Shown here: positions 11,301 through 26,300 of the stretch, piece by piece | How positions within the stretch are numbered: position 1 is the first letter of the stretch | How the letters are laid out: the number at the start of each line of letters is the position of its first letter | NCBI GenBank assembly: GCA_035048485.1 | Contig: CM068582.1 | Coordinates: forward strand, 19,665,570 to 19,729,569 | Length of the DNA: 64,000 nt | Reading direction: 5' to 3' | Source of the DNA: Pteria penguin | Taxonomy: Eukaryota > Mollusca > Bivalvia > Pterioida > Pteriidae | Translations under genes and position numbers: made by a program | The notes under the pieces: generated by a model | What the model was told of the DNA's origin: nothing | What the model saw: the letters and a program-made list of their open reading frames with translations, nothing else | The model's database searches: none

Positions 11301-14300
11301 AGTTACATTGGATAATTTTTCTACTTGCAATGCAGACAATAATGTGCAAACCATGTAGATCTTTCATTATTCATTCTTGTTTGTATGCTTTAAAATGCCA
11401 ATAATAATACTAAAAGTAATTGAAAATTGGCCATTAATTAAGACACATAATGGACTAACAAGGAATTTCATGAAAATCTGTTAATAACGACTGGGGCAGG
11501 TTGGGTCCAGTGGTATTGTACTGGTTATTAAATCTGAGGATCTCTGGTAAATTCCTGCTGTCAGCTCAGATTATTTCTCTATGGTGTATTATCATCTTCT
11601 GACTCCCTCTGTCCTTTATATAACCTGAGACCCCATGTCACAGTATATGTTAGCGGCATGCAAATGCAATAATCTTGGAGTAATGTAAAACAATACCATA
11701 ACAAGATGTGACAAGACAAGACCATGCTCTGCCCACTTAGACAACAAAAGTTGTGAGGAGAACATTTTCATTGCCAGACACTGACTGATTGACTGATTAT
11801 TGTTTTATGTCACTCCATGGTTATTTCACATATATGGTGACGGCAACTGCCTGAAGCATGGCATAAAAATCTCTACCTATGAAACAGACCCACTCAAAGC
11901 AGTGAGGGATCTTTTACAAGCCATGCCTACCATGACACGGTACCTCGTTTTTACAGTCTCATCCGAAAGCAAAACACAGGTGTGCCAAGGGCGGGAATCG
12001 AACCTCGGACCTCTAGGTCATGAACCAAGTACCTCATCCACTAGGCCATACAGGTTTAGTGAGACAAAGAAAATATATGCCAGAATATTTAGCATAGAAA
12101 GTACCATTACTCAGCAGTGACACTGAATTTCATAACAAGAGACTCCAAGGAGCCTGAATTGCTCACCAGCCAAAATTCATGAGAAATCCATATATGAAAT
12201 TTGAACCTCCTTTCCTGTGCATTTCAGTCAAAAGAAGTAGTCAATGTTAAAGTTATTGAAAGGTAAGTAAAATTTCAAGGTCAGTTTTCAATATGTCACT
12301 GTATATGAATATTAAAGTCCTAACCCATACATTCAACAGATATAGCCTAGATAAAGTTTTTAATGAAAGAGCTGATAGTTTTGAGGATTAGAATTGCATA
12401 TACATATTAATATACAAAATCCATTAGGTCTGGAAAAGTTTATTAAGCTAGATATGATCTGCATCAGTGCACACACCCTCTTCCTTTTTAATCTTCTGAA
12501 ACAATAAATGTAATAAAAGGACAGAATTGTGTGTACATATAAATGTATAAATAAGCTGAATTATATTTTGCATCAAATAGTGTACAGGTTTATGGCAATA
12601 ATACAATAAATGAGAAAATACAGATCAAAAACACGCCAGAGAATTGTATATTTAAACTTCTACATATATATATAATATTCGTCATGAAACAAGAGTATTA
12701 GTAAAACTGATGGATGCTCCCTGAACGGCAGTTATAATGCAGGAAATTGATGACTCATTCACATACAAAAAATCAGTAAAACTGATGGAAAGCCGGTGTG
12801 AACTAGTGGATGAGGTGCTCGACTGGGCACACCAGTGGTGTATCTTTTGGATGAGACGGTAAAAATTGAGTTCCTGTGTCACAGTAGACATAACACACAA
12901 AAGATCCCTTACTGCTTCCTGTGTCACAGTAGACATAACACACAAAAGATCCCTTACTGCTTCCTGTGTCACAGTAGACATAACACACAAAAGATCCCTT
13001 ACTGCTTCCTGTGTCACAGTAGACATAACACACAAAAGATCCCTTACTGCTTCCTGTGTCACAGTAGACATAACACACAAAGGATCCCTTACTGCTTCCG
13101 GTAGGTCTGTTGCAAAGGTAGAATTTTATGCAATATATCAAGCAAATGTTGTCACCATATACGTGAAATAAATGTGGAGTGACATAAAACAATTATCAAT
13201 CAATGTTAAACTGATGGATGCTCCAAGACGCAAAACAATAATGAAGGAAATGAATGACTCAATATATAGAAATCAATGTATTAATTGATGACAATTTCAA
13301 ATCTCAATTACCAATGGATATCCATTTGAGTCAACTGTAGAACAACAAGTGATCACTGTATCTCAAACTAAAATGAGTAAGCTTGACCTCGATTAGTTGT
13401 GAAATAAAACTTTTTAACATGACCTTGACCTTTCAAAATGACCTTGAGTGATCTTTGTCCAAAAGTTCTTAACCTAAATAACATTTTTGGTGAAGCATAA
13501 TTATGATAGAAGGTGTAGGAGATACAAGTACTTTATAATATTTTAAGTCATAGTTAATAAGTGAACTTGACCTTTCAGAAATGACCTTGAGTTAATTTTG
13601 TCTAAAAGCCCTTAAACTAAATAATATTTTGGTGAAGTTTGATCAAAATTCTGATGAAAGACATAGAAGATATAAGTACTTCTTTGTATATAAATCATAG
13701 TTAACAAGTAACCCTGACCTTTCAGGAATGAACTTGAGTGACTTTTGTCCGAAGCCCTTAACCTCAATAACAATTTGGTGCAGTATGATCAAATTCTGAT
13801 GAAAGGTGCTGGAGATTTAAGTACTTCATAGTAAGGTTTTACGAAAGAGAGCTAAGTAACATCCATCTTCATCATGCAAATTCTTTTAGTTACTCGATAA
13901 AGACCAAGTAATAAAAAATTTGTAACAAAGGGTGTTTTTATTTTTACAGTAACAAATGAGATTCCCCTGTTTCATTTTTAGTTTTTCAATCAAAGATCTT
14001 AATATATTTTTCAACAGACATCTTGGGTACAATCACAATTACAGGTTACAACTTCTTGATAAGTAAATGTAGAGAGCATGGAAAATTAATTTCTTTTTCA
14101 AAATTTCCATTATCAATAAACATGCATTTTAAATTACAATAGATTAAATAGAAACAAGAGGCCAAGTGGGCCTATATCGCTCACCTGAGTACCTAGATGA
14201 TCAGTCATGCATGAAGGAAGAATTCATTTATTTTTGCATTACTGTGACTAAGTCAACACAAATGTTGAAAATATGTCAAATTTTATTTCAGACTAGAATA

Positions 14301-17300
14301 AAAACCAACACTTTTTTACACATCCATTCAGGTGATTTTGATATTAAGCATTTCCTTTGTCTCTGCAAGATGTCATTCATGGCAGCAAGTTACTCATTTT
14401 CTTTAGGTGGAGCCTTTTGTTGACTGATTTCAAGTCTGGGTCATGAACAACAATTGTTTCAAATATTGTCCAGATCTAACTTAAAATTGCCTAATTTCAT
14501 ATGTTGAGTGTTGAGAAACATCTAAAAACTTATTTAGATGTGTAAAGAAATGAAAAAAAATTTTTTGACCACAGCTGGATTTGAACTGCTACTCTCCATA
14601 TTTCAATTACCAAGTGGTATATGTACCATTGTGAGACCTACTTTTTAGACATGGTGGCATTATCTGTAAACCAATTTGGATGAAATTTACCAGATTGATA
14701 GAGGACCTTTAGCACTTCATGTATTCCATGTTTCATTAAAATCTTTCATGTGGTTCTGTAGAAAAAGTTGAAAATGTGAAAAATGGCCAACCCCCCCCCC
14801 CCTTTTTTTTTTTTGGAAGTCTTAAGAAATTCATAAAAAGTCCAAAAATTGAGATAATGACAAAATTCTTTCACAATAATATTCCTTACCACAATTATGA
14901 TCAAAATAGTCATTAAGAAATCATCAATATCAATTAACTGAAAAACATGACACTTTTCTTCATTGAAATGACTAAGTCCAGAAACACGTCAAAAAAGCAT
15001 AAATTTCTATTTGACGGATCTTAACACCGAACACAATTTTTAATAACCCATCTTTATAGATTGTTGAAATGCAATTAGTTTCCCCATTTATGTACTGGTT
15101 CTGGAGGAGAAGATGTTTGAAGAGGGGTACTGTTTTGGGCACTTTTGGCCCCGCCCTGGATCCACCCCTGAGGGAATCTGGATCCCGAACAATTTTAATA
15201 GGGAACCTTGAGTACATCATTTACACAAAGTTTGATCCAAATCTGCAATGTAGTTCCAAAGAAGAAGTCGAAGAAGTCAAAAATGTGAAAAAGTTAACGA
15301 CGGACGGACGACGACAACGGACGACGCACTATGACTATAGCTCACTTGAGCCTTTGGCTCAGGTGAGCTAACAAGGATGTTACATCAAAGATGCAATATA
15401 CCAAGCTGCAAAATGTTTTCATATATTTATTTAGATATTATACTATTTTCAATAGGGCAGATCCTCGGCTCATGGGGAATATGTGTGTGACTTTTCATAA
15501 CAATAAACAATAGGTGGAATGTAACTAAAATTATTGCCCAAAAACAATTTTCACTCATCGAGGCCCTATGACCTTGACCTTTGACCTTTTGATCGTGAAA
15601 TCAGTAAGGCACATCCACAACTCCTGGGGAGTATGTAAGTGAAGTTTCATTACTATACCTAAATAGTTGTATGAGTTAGAGTCCAGAAACCAAAAGTTGA
15701 AACCAGGCACCTGACACCTGCCTCACAAAAATCTAAGAGCCAAGTTATGCAACTCAGCTGATAAATACCGAATTACTTTGAGCTAAAACAGCTGTAAAGC
15801 AAGAACTGCTTGATAAAGAAAGACTTACAGGCTGAAAGTAATCCTTATCGATGTCTGCTTCCATTCTCCATACAACAGTTTTATCATCATCATTATCTAA
15901 CTCCTGAAATATAACTTTAGTCCCTTTCATGAAGTTTTTGCCTATTATAAACAACTCTGAACCTCCCTCTACTGGTGAATGGTCATGGCTGATCTTACAC
16001 ATTTCTGGTTGTCCAATTGGTTGAGCTGAAAAACATTTAGTACACAATTTCTATCAAACTTGTAGAACATGAAACCTAAATGGGCCTATATCGTTCAACT
16101 GAGCACAATTTACTCATTCACAAACAAATGGCAGCTTAAGGAAATTTGCAGATACATATATTCTCTTGTTTATTGTGTTTTTAACAACTGACAAAAGACT
16201 ATTAACTTGCGTCTCTCCATAAAATGTATCAAGGCAATGATACAAAATATGTTAAAAAGAATGAGTCAGAACTTTTCTTTGATTTTTTTTTCCCTCTATA
16301 AAATTTGTGTGAAATATAAATTATGATACAATAAGCGTTTTGCCAATTTTACATGAAGTAAGGGGCAATACCGGACAAATACAAAATTGCCGCTTAGATT
16401 TGCATCATATTACTGTTTGTCCGGTATAAGACCCCTTACATCATTTAAAATGATTTAAATCTTAATGAATGTTTAAAGAGATATATGAAGCATTTTCCAA
16501 TATTTGGAAAGATATGCTTGACCCTGACCTTGCAGAAATGACCTTGAATAACTAGTTTTCAAAAGTCCCTGTCCCAAGAAACATTTGCGTGAAATGTGAT
16601 ACAATTATGATGAATGGTTTAAGAGTTATGAGGCCTTTCCCGATTCATGCATTTCAGGGATATGTGCTGAGTGACCTTGAGCTGCAGAAATGACCTTGAG
16701 TGGTCTTTGTCCTAAAGTCCCTGTCCCAATGAACATTTGAGTGATATCTGAAAAAATTCTAATGGTTTAGGAGATATGAGTTCAGGCAGACAGAGGCAGA
16801 AAGACAGACTGACAGACAAGACAATGACATGCTTTTCTCAAATGTTTTCAGGAGGCATAAAAATGCGAAAGGTCAAGAGCCATAACTTTACATATGATAG
16901 TCTTTTTTTATTCAAAATTTGGTTTAAATCTTTAGTACTACAACATTTTTGAAAAATCGAGTGAAAAATTTCATATATCAAGGGCCGCAACACTAAGGAA
17001 ATTTATGGCATGACAGTAATATCCTTTCAATCAAATCTACATATATGTTTGATGATCTTTTGTGTAGTTAGGTTAAAATTTTATGCATGAGATTGAAGGA
17101 ACAATTAGATCTAATGATAACTCACTACACAGAATAGAACTGGATGCAATCTGAAGAGTCTGAGGATTGCCATCAGCTTTATGAAACATTACTCGGAATA
17201 TAATACGAGCTTTTGTGCTTTTCTTCTTTGCTTTGGCTATTCCAATCCTTTGCTCCACATCAGCATTCCTCAATTTGAGTATTCCCACATTGTCAATACT

Positions 17301-20300
17301 ACAATATCAAAGACGTTTTCATGTGTGAAACCTTTTACATTTTTTGAATCATATTATTTGAGAACTTTACAAATAAATCAGTATCTAATGCATTTTCCAA
17401 GTATTTGTCCTTATATAGCATGACTTAATGAATGTATTCAATAATGAAGATAACTTCTTGTTTGATTCTATTTTGACACTCTTTAAAGATGACCTGTTTT
17501 TAAGAGTAATTTTTAAAAATCTCTTTGAAAATGTCTGCATACATATATAGCTACATATGTGTCACATTTGTTTAAATCTCATATAATCTTTAGAAAACTC
17601 ATCATCTAAAGCCAAGCTTTTGTTTCACACAGGTTTCAGCTTAACATCTGTAACAATGGAAGTAAATTGTACTGACAAAATGATGTCTCAAACTGCATCC
17701 AGTGTCTCATTCACACAGAACTGTGTGTGAATCACATATAGTTAGATATAATTCACACACAAAATTTAATGTACATATGTGTTTTCACGCGACCGATGTA
17801 ATAAAAAGTATAGTATCAGAAGTTATCTCATAAATAACAGAAAAGAAAGTCATTTAAACACTTAAGTCAGTGTTGCTTATCGCCGAGTTGGTGTAAAAAA
17901 TGGGGAGGATGCCAATACCAGGCGATACAGTGCACTCTCATCATTCTATCCGACTTAACAATTTTTCATCTCAAAATCTATTGATTAACAACATGCCAAT
18001 GACTTTTTATATATGGATATCTAAATAATATGCAGGAGGCTAATATGAAACTGTAAATCAAGGTACATAAATGATACTATTCTTAAATTCCACTCAAGTC
18101 AGTGAATGTGAAGTCTGAGGATTAATACTTACGAAGCCTTCATATCATTAACTGCCAACAAATCCATTTCAATGACTGTTGTACCATCAATTTCTCTTTC
18201 TTTACATGGAGTTGAGTTTTTACCACTCACTTTACATGCTTGATAGAATCCATGAGGCTTGACCCTTCCTGCATCATTACCTACAAACACCTGTAGGGTA
18301 GCATTCTCCACCTGGCCACATAACTGAAGGACAGACATAAATCATGCTAAATATTCAAGTCCTCTTATATGATAAGTTGTGTATGAAGAAATTCTACTAA
18401 TATGAGTAACTGATTGTGAATGGAGAAATTCTGAATATTACACGGTGAATCCCCCATGGGCAACAATGTTGAAACATCTGTTAGTTGAAGCTCTTTATTC
18501 AACGTTTCAGCCAATGGCCTTTATCAAAATGACTCGCTCAAACGATTATTTACATTCTATTTCTTTCTGCATCTACACAACTGAAAATTAAAAACTGAAA
18601 TACATGTGTATTTGACATCACTATAAAATTACTGCGGGAAATCATTTCCTGACATCACGCGGCATTTCACAGTTGTTGACGTTGTTATGACGTCATTGAC
18701 GTCACCGCATGAAAAACTGCTGTTGTATCTCCATCTATTTAATAATCTAGCCACAGTATTCCTAATTGTGATTTCTTGTTAAGTCCGAAAGGTATGGCAG
18801 TATTTAAAGTCTCAATCCAATGTACTTCTCTCACTTTCCTGTAGTACTTAGAATTCATCCTATTAGTAAACATTTCTATAATAATTAATTTTAGATTTGA
18901 TATATTATGTTCTATAGAATTAAAATGTATTGCAACCGCCTTATTTCTTTTGTGTCTGATGTGTTCTTTTACGTGTTCGCCAACTGTCCTTTCTGTTTCT
19001 CCGACGTATACAACCTTATCGCATTTATCACACCTTAGCCCAATTTTCAGTTGTGTAGATGCAGAAAGAAATAGAATGTAAATAATCGTTTGAGCGAGTC
19101 ATCTTGATAAAGACCATTGGCCGAAACGGTGAATAAAGAGCTTCAACTAACAGATAATTCAAGTCATTCCCTACGGAATATTTTGACAGTTTGAAAGTTG
19201 AAACATACAATAATTCATCCCGAAGGACAGGGTGATTACAATATACCTCCCCAATTGTCCTTTGCAGGGAGAATAATAAGAGAATTTTAATTTATTCAAT
19301 GAATGCATGAATGCTTTTATCAGGAAGTTAACCTGTTACACAAAGAAACGTTATTGTATATTGCATGTATGCTGGAAAGGCTAAGGTCACTAACCCCACC
19401 ATAATGATTCACACATACATCATTGTACGGAATAAATTCTCTGTACTTTTGTCCCAATGAAAATATAAAATTAAAATTGACTCTTATACAATGACATCGC
19501 TTAACATCTGTATGACATCAGTAACACTTCTTTGCTTTTTGGTATTCTACATGCATGTATGATACAAGTATTATCTTTGGTTTGGCATTTAGATCCAAAT
19601 CTAGGAGTATGTTATGATATGTATTTTCTTGGTTTTAGGTGGAAATTATTTTCATATGAAGAAGTCAAAAAGTAGATTGATGGAAAGAATATAAAAAAAA
19701 ATATGCTGGAAACTGCTGTAAAACAATTAGTCAAAAGGAAATACATGTATTGGAAATCCCTGAAACTTTTGAATGACTCATATGATCTTATCAAATGTCA
19801 AGTGTTTTTTAGACATCCATTCCTATTATAGGACCATGAAATTCCTACAGACCTATTTCTATAGTATCTGATAATTTCACACATTGTGTACAATGTATAG
19901 CTGAATCATTTATCGAGATAAAAATTATTTTGGAAAGGACATCAAATATAAGCCAACTTAGGGAATAAATGAACCCTGACCATTTATACAACTTTTTGTT
20001 ATACTGATAAAAGAAACACTTCCACCTAAATCAAAATAAACTCAGTCGCCAAATAGTGTGAAGGCAGCACCTTCATGTAACAAACAGTGAGATGCTTGTG
20101 GCTAACAATTGTACATGTTACTGAAAAGCAGAAACAAAGGGTTAATAGCAGAAATGTAGAGTTGATATCAGTAAAACAGGGTTAGTAACAGTAATACAGT
20201 ATAATTAACAGAAACATAGGATTAATTGCAGTAATATGGGGTTAACTAGAGCTGTCCTAATGGGACAAATACCCCCAGGGTCAACAAAATTTGAAGCAGG

Positions 20301-23300
20301 GCAAAGAGCAAGGTAAAGGTCATCAGGTCAAAAATTTTGGTACAGACAGACAGGGTTTGCCACATGGAATACAAATGTATAACATGAAGACCCCATCTCT
20401 TATGGTTCAAAAGTTATGATTAGAGTTAAAATTTTCAAAGGTAGGTCAAGGACATGGTGTAAAAAATTTTGGTACCAACAAACAGGTTTTGCTACAAGGA
20501 ATACACATGTGTAGTATGAAGGTCCTATCTATTGGTTCAAAGGTTATGGCTAAGGTTAACATTTTTCAAAAGTAGGTCAAATGTCAAGGTCACAAGGTAA
20601 GAAAGTTTAGAACCGATAGAAAGACCTTGCCACAAGGAATACACATATTTAGTATTTTGGTATTGACAGAAAGGTCTTGCCACATGGAATACACATGTAT
20701 AGTATATAGGCTCCATCTCTTTTGATTCAAATAATATGGCTAAGGTTAAAGTTTTCTGGACACACAGACAGGCAGACAGACCGAGACAGATGGACAAGGT
20801 GATTCCAATATATCCCCCCAAATTTGGTTAGTGGGGGGTATAATAACCGTAACAAAGGGTTAACATCAGTAATGTAGGGTTAATAGGACGGTTATATGCC
20901 CTTGTTTATTCAGCTATTTCTGGCAGTTCTCAGAAGTGGAAAAGGAATGGTATAAAAGTAGTACAATACTACTAATTTAATTCGATTTTCTTATTTGTAT
21001 GGCCAACTGACCATGGTGAGATATGGTCACTCAAGGAATAATCTTGCTTTTAGACATAGCTCTTGTATACTGAAAGTCGGAGAGTTCTAATTAAAGGCAG
21101 ACAAATCACCTTATGAAATCCTCCTATAACAGTAATGCATGGTTAATAGCAGTCATGCACAGTTAATAACTTTAACTCCGAGCTGATAGTTGTAATATAG
21201 GGTTAACAGCAGTAACATACACTGTTGGGTTAATAGCAGATATGTCAAAGATAATTACAGTCAGTTAGCTGCCACTCAATCTGGAAAATGAGTAGCAAGA
21301 TGATGCTACTGAGAACAAATCCAGTAAATAAAGGAAGTACACTCTGAATGTCTTCTCAGCATAAACATGCAGCAAGCATACTTATCATACAAGTATTGTG
21401 TAAGTCTAAAGCAGTAAGTAATAGAAGCATATGTATTAGTAAATGTTTATTTTGTTTTCCACATGAATTTGCACATTGGTTCTTGTAAGACTCCTTATAT
21501 GATAAATACACTGTATACAAGTACATGTACAGAATAACAAAAGCTGATCAAGATGATTGGTAACAGAAATTCCTTACCTCTACTAAAGCATGACCATCTC
21601 CACTTCTGTTTTTGACAGCACCTCGACTTCCCTCGGTTAGATAACGAGCTCTGTGCTGTTCTTCAGGCTGCTCAAGGATCTTTAATTCATAACCAGGCAC
21701 TCGCACTGGATACTGTTGGTTCAATGATGGTTCTTTTATTCTGTGTTTCGTTGTCTGTGATCGAGTGTGTGACTTAGGTGGTATGTCATACAAGTCTTCA
21801 TCATTTGTTAGTACAATAGATGTGGAGGTACTTACTGTCCTACATAACCAATAAAGGTAATTAAAAACACAACAAACCTACATACATATAACCAATAAAG
21901 GCAATCAATATATACCACGACAAACCCTACATACAAGTAAACAATAAAGGCAATCAACATACAACACAAACCCTACATACAAGTAAACAATAAAGACAAT
22001 CAACATATAACGCAAACCCTACATACAAGTAAACAATAAAGACGATCAACATATAACACAAACCCTACATACAAGTAAACAATAAAGGCAATCAACATAT
22101 AACATAAACCCTACATACAAGTAAACAATAAAGGCAATCAACATACAACACAAACCCTACATACAAGTAAACAATAAAGGCAATCAACATACAACACAAA
22201 CCCTACATACAAGTAAACAATAAAGGCAATCGACATATAACACAACAAATCCTACATTCATGTACAAAATAAAGGCAATCAACATATAACACAACAAACC
22301 CTACAAACATGTAATCATTAAAGAAAACAAGCTCTGTGCTGTTCTTCAGGGTTTTTTTTTTTTGGTTTGTGGCTAAAACCACACTACGATTATTTCACTT
22401 ACATTAATATTGCGGAGGCACAGTCTCAAACCCAACCAAAACACTGAGGAATCATTTACATGCCAACATAAACCACTAAATGGAACTTCAATTTTTGTGG
22501 TATCAATTAAAGGGCAAATTAGAAGTCAATTAAGAGATAAGCTTCTTATAGAATTCCCTTCTGTGAGAATCAGATGCCATGTCCTAGCTTAGGAAGTCAT
22601 TGCAATTTGATGATGGATATTTCTCTCTCCTTCAGCACTTATATTTTAGATGATGACAGGGCTAAAAATTAACACTAGTCAGAATATAAATCTTCTCCCA
22701 GACTACTAAAATCTCCAATATACAAGTCACACTGATTGGAAAATTCTGGGTAGATCATAGATCTGATTCATTTAGCAATTATATACTAACAAAGAGAAGT
22801 CTTTGGGAAACTTCAACTGTTACTTTGAGTAACATAATAAGAAAAAGCCCATGATGTCTTCTGATCACTCTTTTTTACGTATTTGTTCATGTCTACACAA
22901 ATTGTTCATTTATAAAAAATAAAATGACAATTTGAATAAATTCACAAACACATATTCTCTTGCTTCTTGTGTTCTTGAAAACTGACAAATAACTGTTAAC
23001 TTGATTCTCTACAATGAATAAATTATGGCACACATTTTATGCAATTGAAAAACATTAAGGTGGATCTTTTTTTCTCCAATTTTTTCTTCCCAAAATGACT
23101 TAATTAATATACCGAGAGTGTAAAACATTTTACAACTTCTTTGGATATGAAATGAACTAAACAAGAGGCCCAAGTGGGCCTATATCGCTCACCTGAGTAC
23201 CTAGATGATCAGTCATGCATGAAGGAAGAATTCATTTATTTTTGCATTACTGTGACTAAGTCAACACAAATGTTGAAAATTTGTCAAATTTTATTTCAGA

Positions 23301-26300
23301 CTAGAATAAAAAACAACACTTTTTTGCACATCCATTCAGGTGATTTTGATATTAAGCATTTCCTTTGTCTCTGCAAGATGTCATTCAGGGCAACAAGTTA
23401 CTCATTTTCTTTAGGTGGAGCCTTTTGTTGACTGATTTCAAGTCTGGGTCATGAACAACAATTGTTTCAAATATTGTCCAGATCTAACTTAAAATTGCCT
23501 AATTTCATATGTTGAGTGTTGAGAAACATCTAAAAACTTATTTAGATGTGTAAAGAAATAAAAAAAAATTTTTGACCACAGCCGGATTTGAACCACTACT
23601 CTCCATATTTCAATTACCAAGTGGTATATGTATCATTGTGAGACCTACTTTTTAGACATGGTGGCATTATCTGTAAACCAATTTGGATGAAATTTACCAA
23701 ATTGATAGAGGACCTTTAGCACTTCATGTATTCCATGTTTCATTAAAATCTTTCATGTGGTTCTGTAGAAAAAGTTGAAAATGTGAAAAATGGCCAACCC
23801 CCCCCCCCCCTCCCCCTTTTTTTTTTTTTTGGAAGTCTTAAAAAATTCATAAAAAATCAAAAAATTGAGATAATGACAAAATTCTTTCACAATAATATTC
23901 CTTACCACAATTATGATCAAAATAGTCATTAAGAAATCATCAATATCAATTAACTTAAAAACATGACACTTTTCTTCATTGAAATGACTTTCATTGAAAT
24001 GACTAAGTTCAGAAACACGTCAAAAAAGCATAAATTTCTATTTGACGGATCTTAACACCGAACACAAGTTTTAATAACCCATCTTTATAGATTGTTGAAA
24101 TGCAATTAGTTTCCCCATTTATGTACTGGTTCTGGAGGAGAAGATGTTTGAAGAGGGGTACTGTTTTGGGCACTTTTGGCGCTGCCCTGGATCCATCCCT
24201 GAGGGAATCTGGATCCCGAACACAATTATAGTAGGGAACCTTGAGTACATCATTTACACAAAGTTTGATCCAAATCTGCAATGTAGTTCCAGAGAAGAAG
24301 TCGAAAATGTGAAAAAGGTAACGACGGACGGACGACGACGACGACAGACGACGGACAGCGCACTATGACTATAGCTCACTTGAGCCTTTGGCTCAGGTGA
24401 GCTAAAAAAAGGTTTGCCTTTAGCAGGTTTTGTATCTCTAGCTTTCAGCATGCTACAACTGGCCTAATCAAAATGTGGGGAAAAAGTCATAAACTAGATG
24501 CATTGGTGCACCATAAGTGCCCCTGCTGGCAGCAAAGTTTCAGGCCAAGGGCTGTAACTTCTGTAAAAAGCTTTAGACAGGGTCCCCGTAACAAATGCAT
24601 ATCTACATAATGTGATCTTCATTTGAACCCAGTTTCCCTAAATCCTCCGAAGGCATTAGGAGGAGTTGGGAAGACAAAATGCATGACAGAAGGAAGGTGA
24701 GGTGAATACTATAGACAATACACAATACATCTATTGGCACAAATACATGAATATTACATGGCAAAGACCAATACAAAGTATACTCAAATAGTTAATGATA
24801 ATACATGTTAGTACATGTTGATAATCTACACTACATCGACCCTTAGTGAAAAGATGATTATTGAGTTATATAATTTAACAAGTAGATAATGATGACATGA
24901 TTTTAAAGATGATCATAAAATGTTATCGTTTCACTTTCATGATATTTCTAATGTCATAATAGGAACACAAAAGTACACAAAATCTCTATACTATAAGCAA
25001 TCTAAGAATACTAGGCAATAAAGACAAAGACAAATAAAGGCAAAAATTTGATTTCAGAATGGAACTAAAAACAAGAACACTTTAAAATAACTGATAAATT
25101 TGATTTGTGATCTTTCCAGCAAATCTGAAGATGAAATTCGTACAAGAACGGTACCTCTAGAGCTTATATCACCAAGTCTGGAACTACCCCTAGACAAGTA
25201 TGGCTGAAAAACAACAACACTTACAAAGGACCTTGAGTACTTCAACCCTACTTAATTTGATCAACACCCCTTCATCAATTCTAAAGAATTCATGAATGAG
25301 AAAAGCCGACAAATTAACAGATCGACAACAGATGCTGGATGATGCACAATGGTAATGCAGGACTTCCGAGATATGCATCAGTGATTAGATTTAGGCAAAA
25401 TCTACGTTTAGTATGATATAAATGGGTACAACCATAACCAACAACCCTTACAGAAATTTTTCATAGTAATGAAAACAAGAGTTGTATTGCTGTGACTTTT
25501 GTTTGGTATGATTAAAATGAGTTTGTAAACATTATTGCACAAACAACTGTCCTTTAACACTTTCTTTTACAAAAGTTTGCTGTTCCAATTTTACCCTATT
25601 TATATCATGCTGGAAATCTATATGTAATGCCTAACATATCACAAAAATGTAAGTAAATTTATAGCGGACACCCATCTTGAAAGTCGTGTATTGTTCATAG
25701 AAGCTTTCAGTTTAAGTGAGCTAAAACGAGTGCCGGTAGCTTTAAATCCTGTGACATGGTAAAAACCAAGGTCCTCAGTCATGGAAGACATTGGCATGTA
25801 ACAGGCAGAGACAGACAAAAACCTGATATATTGCACGAACGATGAAGCAGGTTTTCGGCCTGTCTGAGTCTGATGCTTATGATCCCTCATGGTTATTGGT
25901 TAAGCTCTAGTGAGCATATAAATTCTTTGTAGAACAAAATTTTGAATGTCCATAATACAAATTAGATATAAAAGATATCCTACTACTACATGTACCTACC
26001 CTAGCAAGCTTGATGTAGGTGTACATGGCTCACTTTTTCTCTTATCACCAAATGTGAATAAACCTGGTACATCAGCCCCAAACTTTGTGAATGTGAATTC
26101 TGAAGTAGACACTGCACTTCCTGCATCAAACAGCTTTTCCATGTTTTCTTGCTCAAGCATGGAAGATGGTGCGTCTGAGTGTCTTTGAGATTTCAAAGCT
26201 TTACTAGGCTCATCACTGTCTGTATGCATATCCCACTTAAAGTCTCCAGTCTCATCTTCCTGTCCATCTGAACACCCTAGGTTAAGATTTTCTGATTTAC

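Larger units (their letters stand above)
16026..17125. other. Intron 6 of the NFAT5-like gene
   Basis: Has a degenerate GGGCCTATATCGTTCAACTGAG element start (16078-16210), a small inverted-repeat element (16355-16442), AGGTCA/CCTTGA-type repeats (16500-16830) with a GACAGACTGACAGACAAG tail, and a short unassigned stretch to 17125. Confidence 0.6.

Noticed and set aside
12682..13192. Repetitive open frames on both strands
   Set aside because: They follow the 45-bp VNTR inside a SINE; all frames stay open for the same reason.
14166..14423. 85-codon frame shared by the two 1.2-kb elements
   Set aside because: It is conserved only because the copies are nearly identical at DNA level; diverged relatives do not keep it.
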